A stretch of DNA of 64,000 nucleotides from Alphaproteobacteria bacterium (GCA_021774735.1 JAJFIS010000021.1:146979-210978), one strand, 5' to 3'; positions 9,577 to 19,176 are shown, numbered from the stretch's first letter. The notes: generated by a model from the letters alone, not told the origin. Numbers and translations are program-made.

Positions 9577-10974
9577 GTGCATTATATTTCAACAAGGGGT
9601 AAAGCCCCTAAATTGAACTTTGAAGATGTTACGCTGACCGGCCTGGGCCGTGATGGTGGCTTGTATGTGCCCGAAGTATGGCCTGCATTCACCCAAGACG
9701 ACATGGCTGCTATGGCATCGCTTAGCTATGTTGATTTAGCCCATAAAGTTCTAAAGCCTTTCATTGGTGATAGCTTGGAAGATGCCGAGCTGTTAGAAAT
9801 GTTGCAAGCCACTTACAGCGCCCCTTTTCGCCATGATGCGGTTGCGCCGCTCACCCAGCTTGACACCAATGATTGGTTGCTTGAGCTATACCATGGGCCC
9901 ACGCTGGCTTTTAAAGACTTTGCCCTACAATTGTTGGGGCGATTGTTCGACACATTCACCGCGCGCACGGGCAAGACTATCACTATTGTTGGTGCAACAT
10001 CAGGTGATACGGGCTCAGCGGCCATAGAAGCGACCCGTGGGCGGGATAACGTCCGTATTTTTATGCTGCACCCTAAGGGGCGAGTGTCCGAAGTTCAGCG
10101 CCGTCAGATGACGACCATTATTGAAGATAATGTCACCAACATTGCTGTAGATGGCACCTTTGATGACTGCCAAAATATGGTCAAAGGCTTGTTTGGCGAT
10201 CTGGACTTTCGGGACAATGTTGGCCTTACGGCGGTCAATAGTATCAATTGGGCGCGGATCATGGCGCAGGTGGTTTATTATTTTTACGCGGGCTTTCGGC
10301 TTGGGGCTCCTAGTCGCGAAATTGCCTTTTCCGTGCCAACAGGCAACTTTGGTGATGTTTTCGCAGGCTATGTAGCGAAACAGATGGGGCTGCCGATTGC
10401 CAAAATGGTTATTGCAACAAACCAGAATGATATCCTGGCACGGACCTTAGCCAGTGGGCGTTATGCAAGGGGTGATGTTTTCGCGACCCTTTCCCCCAGT
10501 ATGGATATTCAGGCTGCCAGTAATTTTGAACGAATTTTGTTTGACTTGGTTGACCGTGACAGTGACCAACTTCAAGCGATGATGGATGCTGTGGTTAATG
10601 ATGGTGGTTTTGAGCTACCTAAAAAAGCACTGGCTGACTTAAGGCAAATGTTTGCCGCCCACCGCAGTGATGATAGTGCGACCAGCCAGATGATGGCGCA
10701 AACATTGGCTAATAGTGGCATATTGGTTGATCCCCATACCGCCGTTGGGCTGGCCGGAGCTGAGGCATGCCTGTCAGGCTTTAATGGGCCAAAGGTTACG
10801 CTTGCCACGGCGCACCCAGCTAAATTTGGTCGCGCAGTTATTGAGGCAACGGGCAGGGACCCCCAATTACCAGACCATATGGCCGACCTTTTTTCACGGA
10901 CAGAGGCGTGTGAAAACATCGCTTGTGACTTGAGCGTTTTGCGTGAAATGATTTTAAAAGGTAGCAGTGCATGA
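9577..10974 (+). CDS. thrC: Threonine synthase
   Basis: ThrC converts O-phosphohomoserine to threonine using pyridoxal phosphate. The PLP lysine lies in HGPTLAFKDFALQ, and the phosphate-binding region ATSGDTGSAAIEA follows. The GTG start at 9577 gives the family N-terminus HYISTRGKAPKLNFEDV and 465 residues; an in-frame ATG 66 bases upstream would add an unrelated basic segment inside the hairpin region. The stop overlaps the start of the M16 peptidase gene (ATGA). Confidence 0.94.
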   Translation: MHYISTRGKAPKLNFEDVTLTGLGRDGGLYVPEVWPAFTQDDMAAMASLSYVDLAHKVLKPFIGDSLEDAELLEMLQATYSAPFRHDAVAPLTQLDTNDWLLELYHGPTLAFKDFALQLLGRLFDTFTARTGKTITIVGATSGDTGSAAIEATRGRDNVRIFMLHPKGRVSEVQRRQMTTIIEDNVTNIAVDGTFDDCQNMVKGLFGDLDFRDNVGLTAVNSINWARIMAQVVYYFYAGFRLGAPSREIAFSVPTGNFGDVFAGYVAKQMGLPIAKMVIATNQNDILARTLASGRYARGDVFATLSPSMDIQAASNFERILFDLVDRDSDQLQAMMDAVVNDGGFELPKKALADLRQMFAAHRSDDSATSQMMAQTLANSGILVDPHTAVGLAGAEACLSGFNGPKVTLATAHPAKFGRAVIEATGRDPQLPDHMADLFSRTEACENIACDLSVLREMILKGSSA

Positions 10975-12233
10975 CGGTCCAAGTAACCACACTCGATAAT
11001 GGCATGCGGGTTATTAGTGAGCACCGCGCTAGCTTACAGACCGTATCGGTCGGCGTATGGGTCGATGTGGGGTCCCGGCATGAAAGTGAGCAAGAAAATG
11101 GAGTTTCACATTTTTTAGAGCATATGGTCTTTAAGGGCACAGAGCGGCGCAGCGCCCGCGATATTGCCGAAGAAATTGAGAATGTCGGCGGCCATATAAA
11201 TGCCTACACATCTCGTGATCACACTACTTTCTATGCTCGCGTACTAAAAGATGATTGGCCATTAGCGTTGGATGTACTGGCGGATATTTTGCAGCACAGT
11301 CAATTTGATGGCAGCGAAATGGAGCGGGAAAAGGACGTTATCCTTCAAGAAATTGGTCAAGCTCATGATACGCCAGATGATGTGGTTTTTGATCATCTGC
11401 AACAAGTTTCCTACCCAGATCACCCGCTTGGCCGCACTATACTGGGCACCGCAGACACCGTACGAGCTCTGTCACCTGATCATTTACGCAACTACATGCA
11501 GCGCCATTACCAAACAGGTAATATCATAGTGGTAGCGGCTGGCAATATTGATCACGCTCAACTGGTGAAAGCTGTGGAGGGTGCTTTCAGTCATTTTGAT
11601 CAGGGCACGGGTGGCAACTATCAAACCGGCAAGTATCAAGGAGGCAGCATTCATGACAGAAGGGAACTGGAGCAAAATCACGTAGCCCTTGGTTTTCCGG
11701 GCCTAGCCTTCGATCATGAAGATTATTATGCCCTGCAAGTATATTCGACCGTTATGGGTGGCGGTATGTCGTCACGGCTATTCCAAGAAGTGCGGGAAAA
11801 TCGTGGGCTTGCCTATTCGGTTTATAGTTTTGCGGCTTCCCACAAAGATACAGGCTTATTTGGTATATATGCGGGTACCGCACCAGAGCTTAGTGATCAG
11901 ATGATGAAGGTGATTGCAGGCGAAATGCAGGCAGTTGCTGCGGGACCTGATGTGGCAGAAGTTGAGCGAGCGAAGGCGCAAATGAAAGCAGGCCTGATGA
12001 TGCTGCTTGAGAGCACGAGTAACCGTATTGAACAATTGGGCCGTCAAATGCTGCTGTTTGACCGCATAATTCCGACAGAAGAAACGCTGGATAAGGTCGC
12101 AGCTGTTGACTGCGCTGCTGTCGCGCGGGTAGGTGAACGTATATTAAACAGTGGTATGATCAGCATTACCAGCGTTGGTGAAGGCGATGGGATGAGTGAA
12201 GAGGCGCAAACTTGGTTTGGCAAAAGCGTCTAA
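10971..12233 (+). CDS. M16 family zinc peptidase (processing-peptidase type)
   Basis: The 420-residue protein resembles the mitochondrial processing peptidase beta subunit and bacterial single-domain M16 peptidases. The inverted zinc motif HFLEH is at residues 47-51, and the distal zinc Glu lies in the EMEREKDVILQEI helix. The second half carries the usual NRGLAYSVYSF block. It is translationally coupled to thrC, an arrangement common in Alphaproteobacteria. The substrate is not known. Confidence 0.9.
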   Translation: MTVQVTTLDNGMRVISEHRASLQTVSVGVWVDVGSRHESEQENGVSHFLEHMVFKGTERRSARDIAEEIENVGGHINAYTSRDHTTFYARVLKDDWPLALDVLADILQHSQFDGSEMEREKDVILQEIGQAHDTPDDVVFDHLQQVSYPDHPLGRTILGTADTVRALSPDHLRNYMQRHYQTGNIIVVAAGNIDHAQLVKAVEGAFSHFDQGTGGNYQTGKYQGGSIHDRRELEQNHVALGFPGLAFDHEDYYALQVYSTVMGGGMSSRLFQEVRENRGLAYSVYSFAASHKDTGLFGIYAGTAPELSDQMMKVIAGEMQAVAAGPDVAEVERAKAQMKAGLMMLLESTSNRIEQLGRQMLLFDRIIPTEETLDKVAAVDCAAVARVGERILNSGMISITSVGEGDGMSEEAQTWFGKSV

Positions 12234-12241
12234 AAACAAGC

Positions 12242-12805
12242 CTAAGCGTGGCCAGCCTCAGCTGATAATAATGATAGATCCACCCCGAGCATTTGCATGG
12301 CGCGCGCCCATTTGTCTTCAAGTTCCGTATGAAAAATAATTTCTTCTTCCGGATCAGCGTTTAGCCAACTGTTCGCTTGTATTTCAAATTCTAATTGCCC
12401 CGCGCCCCAGCCAGCATAGCCAAGTGCCACTAGATGATTGCTCGGCCCTTCACCTTTGGCGATAGCTTTTAAAATATCGACAGTGGCCGTAAGGGCTAAT
12501 TTCTCATTGATGATGAGTGTACTATTTTGGGCAAAGTCGGCAGAATGCAGCACAAACCCTCGCCCTGTTTCAACCGGGCCACCCGCATGGATTAGGGTGC
12601 CAGCCTTGGGTTCACTGCAATCAATATCTAATTCATTAAGCAGACTAGCAAAGTCTAAATTCTGGAGTTCTTCATTGATGACCAACCCCATGGCACCTTC
12701 AGCAGTGTGGGAGCACAAGAAAATTACAGCGCGCTCGAAGCGAGTGTCTATCATGCCCGGCATTGCCAATAAAAGTTGGCCGTCCAGATAGGTACTGCCT
12801 TTCAC
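12242..12805 (-). CDS. YqgE/AlgH family protein
   Basis: This is a UPF0301 (YqgE/AlgH) protein of unknown biochemical role. The family signature is plain: LDGQLLLAMPGM near the start, then AVIFLCSHTAEGAMGLVINE, GGPV and ALGYAGWGAGQLE. The GTG start at 12805 is preferred because AAGGAG lies five bases upstream and the resulting 187 residues match the family; an in-frame GTG at 12859 lacks a ribosome site. It is convergent with the M16 gene, with eight bases between the stops. Confidence 0.9.
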   Translation of the reverse strand: MKGSTYLDGQLLLAMPGMIDTRFERAVIFLCSHTAEGAMGLVINEELQNLDFASLLNELDIDCSEPKAGTLIHAGGPVETGRGFVLHSADFAQNSTLIINEKLALTATVDILKAIAKGEGPSNHLVALGYAGWGAGQLEFEIQANSWLNADPEEEIIFHTELEDKWARAMQMLGVDLSLLSAEAGHA

Positions 12806-12959
12806 GGTTGCTCCTTTAATTGAGATCAATTCCTCTATATAGTGTGATTTGTTTTTCACATTGGTGCAAGTCTATTCGCAGGGGTGATCACGGCCACCAT
12901 GACGCGAATGTGATTTAATGCGACTGGAAAACGGGCTGACCCCCTGATAGGACAAGAAA

Positions 12960-13823
12960 ATGATAAAGATTAAAGTGCAAAATTTTATACGCTTGTTAAC
13001 CATATTTTTCGTGGCTGGGTCTATTTTTCCCTTGTCAGCAATGGCAGGCGAAACACCTTGGCAAACCCACGGACAAGAAGTGCGGTCGCGTATCATTAGT
13101 GCGGTTGATGGCTTAATGGGTGCGGATGCAATTTTGCTTGGTCTTGAACTGGTTGTGGCTGATGGCTGGAAAACCTATTGGCGTTCGCCGGGAGAAGCGG
13201 GGTTACCGCCACATTTGACTCTATTAGATGACAGTATGGACGGTATGGATATGCGCTTTCCTATGCCCAAAAGATTTGAACTCTTTGGCCTGCAAACCTA
13301 TGGCTATAGCAAGCAAATTGTTTTTCCAGTTTATGTGGATAGTAGTAATTTCATAGACGGTAAAATTCAGTTAAAAGCTGACTTTATGGTCTGTAAGGAT
13401 ATCTGCATTCCCTACAGCAGTCAGTATGAATTATCACAAGGTTCTGGGGCTGTTAAGCCTTCGGTTCAAGCTGTTAAATTGAATGCTTATTTGAAGAAAG
13501 TGCCAGACACTGACGGCGATGCTGGCGCTGAGTTGAATATTGTTGAGGCGCACATTAGCGGCGCTGAGGGCAGTGAAAAACTGATTGTGAAAGTGTCTGC
13601 TAATGCATCTCTTGTTCACCCTGAGCTTTTACCGGAAAGCACAGCACCGGTAAAGTTTGGTAAGCCAGAAACCCGCCTTGACCGAGACGGTTCCAGCGTT
13701 TGGTTCGCTTTTCCTGTCATGACAGGGCGCAGTAAGGTTTCGCTGAAAGGCAAAACCATTTGCCTAACATTTGATGATGGTCGCGGCCATGCGATTGAGC
13801 GCTGTTTCGGCCTACCTGCTTAA
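12960..13823 (+). CDS. Periplasmic DsbD N-terminal (DsbC-type) domain protein
   Basis: The 287-residue product has a signal peptide (hydrophobic residues 10-27, then AMAGETPW) and resembles the N-terminal periplasmic domain of DsbD/ScsB-type thiol reductases. Supporting blocks are GWKTYWRSPGEAGLPP and the redox-active pair in FMVCKDICIPY. Unlike full DsbD it has no membrane domain and no C-terminal thioredoxin. An AGGACAAG ribosome site precedes the ATG. It may receive electrons from a separately encoded membrane partner; a peroxiredoxin follows about 100 bases downstream. Confidence 0.75.
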   Translation: MIKIKVQNFIRLLTIFFVAGSIFPLSAMAGETPWQTHGQEVRSRIISAVDGLMGADAILLGLELVVADGWKTYWRSPGEAGLPPHLTLLDDSMDGMDMRFPMPKRFELFGLQTYGYSKQIVFPVYVDSSNFIDGKIQLKADFMVCKDICIPYSSQYELSQGSGAVKPSVQAVKLNAYLKKVPDTDGDAGAELNIVEAHISGAEGSEKLIVKVSANASLVHPELLPESTAPVKFGKPETRLDRDGSSVWFAFPVMTGRSKVSLKGKTICLTFDDGRGHAIERCFGLPA

Positions 13824-13861
13824 TCGTGCTTCCTGCTTGTTCTAGGTGAAATTTTCTATAG

Positions 13862-13904
13862 TATTGATGATCCGTTCGCTAGTTAAGCGGGCTCAGGATC
13901 AATA
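13862..13904 (+). promoter_or_regulatory. Hairpin in the peroxiredoxin leader
   Basis: TATTGAT and CC (13862-13868 and 13872-13873, with a 3-base bulge) pair with GGATCAATA (13896-13904). Inside, GTTCGCT (13874-13880) pairs with AGCGGGC (13886-13892) around AGTTA. It ends about 20 bases before the peroxiredoxin ATG. It could act as an operator or a structured leader; there is no T-run, so it is not a terminator. Confidence 0.4.
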
Positions 13905-13924
13905 TATTACTAAAGGAAAATCAC

Positions 13925-14407
13925 ATGACAATTTCTGTTGGCGATAAAGTCCCTAGTGGCACACTTGTAACCATGACGGCGGATGGCCCTGCACCGGTTA
14001 CTACGGATGACCTGTTCGGCGGTAAAAAAGTGGTACTCTTTGCGCTGCCGGGTGCTTTCACCCCAACTTGTTCGGCCAAGCATGTGCCGGGTTTTGTCGC
14101 CCATGCAGATGAAATCGCAGCCAAAGGTGTTGATACTATTGCCTGTCTTTCGGTTAATGATGCTTTCGTTATGGGCGCTTGGGGAAAGGACCAAGGTGCA
14201 GGTGACAAGGTGATGATGTTAGCCGACGGCAATGCTGCATTTTCAAGCGCCTTGGGGCTGACATTTGACGCTTCTGGCTTTGGCATGGGCACCCGTGCAC
14301 AGCGTTTTGCCATGATAGTAGATGACGGCACTGTTACGGCGCTAAACGTTGAAGAACCGGGGGCTTTTGAGGTTTCCAGCGCCGAATATGTGCTTGGTCA
14401 ATTATAA
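13925..14407 (+). CDS. Peroxiredoxin (Prx5/AhpE-like, redoxin family)
   Basis: The 160-residue enzyme reduces hydrogen and alkyl peroxides. The peroxidatic cysteine is Cys49 in PGAFTPTCSAKHVPG, and the subfamily pattern continues with VNDAFVMGAWGKDQ, as in Prx5-type proteins. No signal peptide is seen, so it is cytoplasmic. An AAAGGAAAA ribosome site precedes the ATG, and a hairpin lies in the leader. The nearby DsbD-like protein is also a thiol redox protein, but they are probably separate transcripts. Confidence 0.92.
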   Translation: MTISVGDKVPSGTLVTMTADGPAPVTTDDLFGGKKVVLFALPGAFTPTCSAKHVPGFVAHADEIAAKGVDTIACLSVNDAFVMGAWGKDQGAGDKVMMLADGNAAFSSALGLTFDASGFGMGTRAQRFAMIVDDGTVTALNVEEPGAFEVSSAEYVLGQL

Positions 14408-14466
14408 GCTTTGGGTCGATTTTTCACGCCTATAGCTTTAAATCTCTAAAAAAATAACTATATATG

Positions 14467-14492
14467 TGAGGAGGGACTGTCGTTCCTTCTCA
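14467..14492 (+). promoter_or_regulatory. Hairpin upstream of the SPFH gene
   Basis: TGAGGAGGGAC (14467-14477) pairs with GTTCCTTCTCA (14482-14492), an 11-base-pair stem with two G-U pairs and a TGTC loop. It lies 25 bases before the ATG of the SPFH gene. It may be a weak terminator for the peroxiredoxin gene (only a short T stretch follows) or a leader structure. Confidence 0.4.
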
Positions 14493-14517
14493 TAAAAATT
14501 TACATAGGGAGAGGTAT

Positions 14518-15468
14518 ATGCTGGACGCATCATTCATTTTAACAGTTACATTATCAGTTTTAGTTCTAGCCTTTATTTATTCAGCCATTGTGGTTGTTAA
14601 CCAAGGGTATAATTATACGATTGAACGCTTCGGTAAATATACGAAAACACTCAATCCTGGTATTACATTCATTATTCCCTTCATTGATCAAATTGGCCAA
14701 AAAGTGAATATGATGGAGCAGGTGCTCGACATTCCAACCCAAGAAGTTATCACTAAAGATAATGCCATGGTTGGGGCGGACGGCATTATCTTCTTTCAAG
14801 TCTTGGATGCTGCCATGTCAGCCTATGAGGTCTCTAACCTGAAGCATGCTATTTTAAACCTGACCATGACCAATCTTAGAACCGTGATGGGATCGATGGA
14901 TTTGGACGAATTATTGTCTAAGCGTGATGAAATTAATGCACGGCTATTAAATGTTGTCGATGGTGCCACCCAGCCTTGGGGCGTGAAAGCAACCCGGATT
15001 GAAATTAAAGATATTGCACCGCCACGCGATATTGTTGATGCCATGGCGCGCCAAATGAAGGCCGAGCGGGAAAAGCGCGCGACCATTCTGGAGGCTGAAG
15101 GCCAGCGTAATTCTGAAATTTTAATGGCGGAAGGTGAAAAACGAGCAGCGGTGCTGGAAGCAGAAGGCCGCAAGGAAGCTGCTTACCGTGACGCTGAGGC
15201 GCGGGAACGTCAAGCTGAAGCAGAAGCCAAAGCAACCGAAATGGTGTCGGATGCTATTGCCAACGGTGACCCACAGGCGATCAATTACTTTGTTGCCCAA
15301 AAATATGTCGAAGCCCTGCACGGCTTTGCCAAGTCACCCAATGAAAAACTGGTCTTCATGCCACTAGAATCGTCTGGTATCATTGGTGCCCTTGGCGGCG
15401 TAGCGGAGCTATTTAATAAAGATAAGCCCAAGTCTTCGTCCACATCTGGCCGTGTCCCTCGGTCGTAA
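14518..15468 (+). CDS. SPFH/Band 7 membrane protein (QmcA/paraslipin type)
   Basis: The 316-residue protein is an SPFH (stomatin/prohibitin) family scaffold, likely organising membrane microdomains. It has one N-terminal membrane helix ([21 protein letters not shown]), the Band 7 domain with [20 protein letters not shown] and [18 protein letters not shown], then a long charged coiled coil rich in Ala, Glu and Arg (about residues 175-245). It is followed after 13 bases by an NfeD gene, the standard partner. The ribosome site GGGAGAGG is strong. Confidence 0.92.
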   Translation: MLDASFILTVTLSVLVLAFIYSAIVVVNQGYNYTIERFGKYTKTLNPGITFIIPFIDQIGQKVNMMEQVLDIPTQEVITKDNAMVGADGIIFFQVLDAAMSAYEVSNLKHAILNLTMTNLRTVMGSMDLDELLSKRDEINARLLNVVDGATQPWGVKATRIEIKDIAPPRDIVDAMARQMKAEREKRATILEAEGQRNSEILMAEGEKRAAVLEAEGRKEAAYRDAEARERQAEAEAKATEMVSDAIANGDPQAINYFVAQKYVEALHGFAKSPNEKLVFMPLESSGIIGALGGVAELFNKDKPKSSSTSGRVPRS

Positions 15469-15481
15469 CTAGGAGGAATAT

Positions 15482-15937
15482 ATGTTAGAATGGATTAGTG
15501 GAAATACAACATGGTTCTGGCTTATTGCCGGAACCGTCTTGCTCATAGGCGAAATTCTTTTGCCGGGCGTTTATCTTCTCTGGATTGGTGCTGCTGCATT
15601 TGTAACGGCATTGGTAGTTTGGCTTGTACCGGATATGATGCTTCTTGTTCAAACAATTATTTTCTCCTTTGTCGCAATTGCTTCGATCGTTGCCACACGG
15701 CGCTATTTGAAAAACAATCCGATGGTAGAGGAGCGACCAAACCTTGGCAAACGCGGTATGCAGCAAATAGGCAAGGTTTATACACTTGCAGATGCGATTG
15801 TGGACGGTACGGGCCGCGTAAAAATTGGTGATAGTTTATGGACTGTGAGCGGTCCGGACTTGCCAGAAGGCGACAGGGTGCGCATAGTAAGCGTTGAAGG
15901 TGCAGCGCTGACGGTGGAAGCCGCACCTGCGGCATGA
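15482..15937 (+). CDS. NfeD family membrane protein
   Basis: The 151-residue NfeD-type protein has hydrophobic helices in its first half (TTWFWLIAGTVLLIGEILLPG and following) and a C-terminal OB-fold region (GRVKIGDSLWTVSGPDLPEGDRVRIVSVEGAALTVEA). NfeD proteins work with SPFH proteins in membrane organisation. The AGGAGGAAT ribosome site is near consensus, and the gene lies 13 bases after the SPFH gene. Confidence 0.92.
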   Translation: MLEWISGNTTWFWLIAGTVLLIGEILLPGVYLLWIGAAAFVTALVVWLVPDMMLLVQTIIFSFVAIASIVATRRYLKNNPMVEERPNLGKRGMQQIGKVYTLADAIVDGTGRVKIGDSLWTVSGPDLPEGDRVRIVSVEGAALTVEAAPAA

Positions 15938-15963
15938 GGTAACCACCGTTCAGGGGTAAGTTG

Positions 15964-17259
15964 ATGAGTTTTAAGACGGCGCTCAAGTCGCGCATCGCAC
16001 AAATGATTTTGAGCGATAGTAGACGTAGTTTCTTGCGTCATATCAAGGAAGCCAAGCGACTGGTCGACCGGCGAGGTCATGAGGTCTATTATTTTCACCG
16101 TGCCGATGATCCTTACTGTCAGCTTATGGTTCAAATATTGCCTGAGCTTGCGTCGCGCTTTAATATTGAATTGCGCCCTCGGGTGGTCGAGCGTTTACCC
16201 TCCATCATGTATCCTGAGCCTCAGCGCTATGAGGCTTACAGCATTATCGACAGCGTACGCCTAGCCCGGCAATATGGTCTTGGTTTCCCGAGGGAGGCTG
16301 TAGTGCCAGACCCGCTGAGCGTTGGCATGATCAACCGGCACCTTATAACGCTTGAAGGCAGCCCTGATTTTTTCACCTGTGCTGAAGAGCTTGGTGAAGC
16401 GCTATGGAGGCGAGACCTTGGCGTAATTCAACGGGAATGCAAGGTCGCGCAAGTGGTGGATGATCGGCTGCGGAGTAACGAAGATTTGCTGCAAAAACTC
16501 GGCCATTATGCCAGTGCATCGCTTTATTATGAGGGGGAGTTTTACCTTGGCCTTGACCGGCTTGACCATTTAGAGCGCCGCTTGAACAGCTTGGGGGCCG
16601 GGGACGGTGATGTGCATTATGCCCTTGGTAAACACTGGGTTGAGGCTGTCCGCGATGCCCCTTTTGATGCCTCAGGTCAGATAGTGGAAATGTTTTTCTC
16701 GGTCCGTAGTCCCTATAGCGCTCTGGCTATCGAGCAAATGGCGATGTTGCAGGAACTAACCGGTGTGAAAGTTCATTTAAAACCAGTTTTGCCGATGGTG
16801 ACACGCGGTCTTCCGGTGCCAAAACGCAAGCGCATGTATATTCCGTGGGACACGAAACGGGAAGCGGCCTTGTATGACATTAACTTTGGACATATTAGTG
16901 ACCCGCTAGGTGACGGTGTGTTTCGTACGCTTGCCATTGGCTGTGCGCTTAAGGAGAGCGGTTTGGATATGGACTTTTTCCGTGCGGCCATGAAAGCTAT
17001 TTGGTCAGAAGGGCAAGCAATGGCGGACCCTAAGCTGCTACAGGGAGTGACGGATGGCCTTGGTATCAGCTGGCAAAAAGCGCTCGAATATCAATCAGGC
17101 GATGCCTGGAAAAAACAGGCGGAGGCAAATAGGGTTGAGATGCAGTCGCTTGGGTGTTGGGGTGTGCCAACCTTTAAAATAGGCAACAAGATTGTCTGGG
17201 GACAGGACCGCTTTTGGTGGGTGGCTGAAACACTGCGAGCAAATGCCGCTGGAAAATGA
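15964..17259 (+). CDS. Tandem DsbA-fold protein (2-hydroxychromene-2-carboxylate isomerase type)
   Basis: The 431-residue protein appears to hold two thioredoxin-fold domains of the DsbA/HCCA group. The second (about residues 235-430) has FFSVRSPYSALAIEQ at the start and GCWGVPTFKIGNKIVWGQDR at the end, with the cis-Pro loop GVPTF. The first (about 38-215) starts with YYFHRADDPYCQLM and is more divergent. No signal peptide or CxxC motif is visible, which argues against disulphide oxidase activity and for a glutathione-dependent isomerase-like or unknown role. The ATG at 15964 is chosen over the TTG immediately before it. Confidence 0.75.
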   Translation: MSFKTALKSRIAQMILSDSRRSFLRHIKEAKRLVDRRGHEVYYFHRADDPYCQLMVQILPELASRFNIELRPRVVERLPSIMYPEPQRYEAYSIIDSVRLARQYGLGFPREAVVPDPLSVGMINRHLITLEGSPDFFTCAEELGEALWRRDLGVIQRECKVAQVVDDRLRSNEDLLQKLGHYASASLYYEGEFYLGLDRLDHLERRLNSLGAGDGDVHYALGKHWVEAVRDAPFDASGQIVEMFFSVRSPYSALAIEQMAMLQELTGVKVHLKPVLPMVTRGLPVPKRKRMYIPWDTKREAALYDINFGHISDPLGDGVFRTLAIGCALKESGLDMDFFRAAMKAIWSEGQAMADPKLLQGVTDGLGISWQKALEYQSGDAWKKQAEANRVEMQSLGCWGVPTFKIGNKIVWGQDRFWWVAETLRANAAGK

Positions 17260-17414
17260 GTGCCGTTACAGCCCCGCCTTAATAGCGATAAGGCTCAATT
17301 AATATCATTTATGGCACCGTTCACCGCGTGATGGCTTGATCTTGCCTAGTAATCATGACAGCTGTAGAGTTGAAAAATAGTGAAATATTCTTAAAAGAAA
17401 TATGGAGTTTCCAA

Positions 17415-19112
17415 ATGGGTTCTGGCTTTTTAAATAGATTTTCGGCAGTTAGCTATCGCAGTATCGCGGCAATGGTGGCAGGGAGCTTGTTTATGGCAGC
17501 CTGCGCCCATGATGGTCCACCGCTTTCATCTAGTGGCGATAGTGATGAGATGGCGCTCATAAATGCGGAGCGGATCAAAAATGACATGACGTTTCTTGCC
17601 GATGACGCCATGAAAGGTCGCGATACGGGCAGTGCGGAATATCAGATTGCAGCCAATTATATGGCGTCGCAATTTGCGCATTTGGGCTTGGTCCCTGCTG
17701 GGGATGGGGGTGGATATTTCCAAAATGTTTCTTTCGCCAAAGGGCGCTTGGTTGGCGATTCCGCAAGCGCGACCCTTACAGTGGACGGCGAAGATCTATC
17801 GCTTGAATGGGGTAAAGATTTTTTAATTGGCTCAACTACTGACCGACAAGAGCGCAGTATGTCTGGCGAACTAGTTTTCGTCGGCTACGGCATTTCTGCG
17901 CCTTCCATCGGCCATGATGATTATGCGGGCATCGATGTTGAAGGCAAGATCGTTGTGGCGCTTTCAGGCGCACCTAAAAGTTTTGACAGTGAGGTCTCTG
18001 CTGCGTTTGGTTCGGGTAATACAAAGCGGAAAATGGCCGATGACAAAGGCGCAATTGGTTACCTTGCGGTTATGTCAGCGTCTCTTGCCAAACGCTTTAC
18101 TATGGAGCGTATGCAACGTTTCTATAGCGGTTGGGACCTAGAATGGCAGACGCCTGAAGGTGTTGGCTTCTCAGCTGCACCGGGCATTGGCGCTTCAGCT
18201 TTGATTAGCAATGAAATTGCCGACAAATTATTCCAAACGGCGGGTTCATCCTTGGAAGCTGTTCTAAATGCAGCATCAAAAGGCGAAAAGTTAGAAAGCT
18301 TTGCCATTGATGCTTCTATGGTTATGAGTAGCAAAAATGAAATTGGCGAGCGCTTCACTAGCCCAAATGTTGCAGCTATCTTGCCGGGCTCAGACCCTAA
18401 ATTGGCTGATGAATATGTGGTTATCAGTGCCCATCTTGACCATATTGGCGTACATGAAAGCGCCAAAGGCGATGACAAGATTAACAATGGTGCGATGGAT
18501 AATGCATCGGGCACTTCGGTTATGCTCGAAGTGGCACGGGCCTTTGTGAGCAGCGGACAAGCGCCGCGCCGTTCCGTGATTTTTCTGTCTGTCACCGGGG
18601 AAGAAAAAGGCTTAATGGGGGCTGATTTTTTTGCGCGTTATCCAACGGTGCCACAGGATAAAATTGTGGCTAATGTCAATTTAGATATGCCCATTTTGCT
18701 CTATGACTTTGCCGATGTGATCGCCTTTGGCGCTGAACATAGTTCGCTGAAAGGCACTGTTGAGCGGGCCATTTCAAAGTTTGATGTGATCCTATCGCCG
18801 GACCCAATCCCGGAACAAGGTTTGTTCACGCGCAGTGACCATTTCCGCTTTGTGCAGCAGGGTATCCCTTCGGTATTTCTAGAAGTTGGTTTTTCGGCAG
18901 TGGACCCTGATGTGAACGGGGAAGAGCTATGGATGGGCTTCTTGAAGAATAATTACCATAAGCCCAATGATGATATGAACTTACCCATTAGCTGGAAGGC
19001 AGCGGAAAAATTTGCTTTGATGAATTATCTCATTATCCGCGAAATTGCCAATGCTGATGCACGCCCCACTTGGAATGAGGGTGATCCATTTAAGGCGCTT
19101 TACGCTAAGTAA
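17415..19112 (+). CDS. M28 family zinc peptidase, probable lipoprotein
   Basis: The 565-residue protein is an M28 aminopeptidase. It has an N-terminal signal ending in a lipobox-like SLFMAAC, an inserted PA-type domain (about residues 130-260), and a co-catalytic zinc site shown by SAHLDHIG, NGAMDNASGT, TGEEKGLMG, NLDMP and a late YHKPNDD. The start at 17415 (MGSGFLNRF) has TGGAG upstream and places the signal peptide correctly; an in-frame ATG 60 bases earlier would add a charged extension. A strong terminator follows the gene. Confidence 0.9.
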   Translation: MGSGFLNRFSAVSYRSIAAMVAGSLFMAACAHDGPPLSSSGDSDEMALINAERIKNDMTFLADDAMKGRDTGSAEYQIAANYMASQFAHLGLVPAGDGGGYFQNVSFAKGRLVGDSASATLTVDGEDLSLEWGKDFLIGSTTDRQERSMSGELVFVGYGISAPSIGHDDYAGIDVEGKIVVALSGAPKSFDSEVSAAFGSGNTKRKMADDKGAIGYLAVMSASLAKRFTMERMQRFYSGWDLEWQTPEGVGFSAAPGIGASALISNEIADKLFQTAGSSLEAVLNAASKGEKLESFAIDASMVMSSKNEIGERFTSPNVAAILPGSDPKLADEYVVISAHLDHIGVHESAKGDDKINNGAMDNASGTSVMLEVARAFVSSGQAPRRSVIFLSVTGEEKGLMGADFFARYPTVPQDKIVANVNLDMPILLYDFADVIAFGAEHSSLKGTVERAISKFDVILSPDPIPEQGLFTRSDHFRFVQQGIPSVFLEVGFSAVDPDVNGEELWMGFLKNNYHKPNDDMNLPISWKAAEKFALMNYLIIREIANADARPTWNEGDPFKALYAK

Positions 19113-19140
19113 TTATCATAATTGATGATGAAGTTTCTTT

Positions 19141-19176
19141 AAAGCCGGGGTGTTATTTCATCTCGGCTTTATTTTT
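19141..19176 (+). terminator. Intrinsic terminator of the M28 peptidase gene
   Basis: AAAGCCG (19141-19147) pairs with CGGCTTT (19164-19170) and the stem is extended inward by GGGTG/CATCT with G-U pairs around TTATTT. ATTTTT follows on the plus strand. The hairpin overlaps the last codons of the convergent ankyrin gene. Confidence 0.75.
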
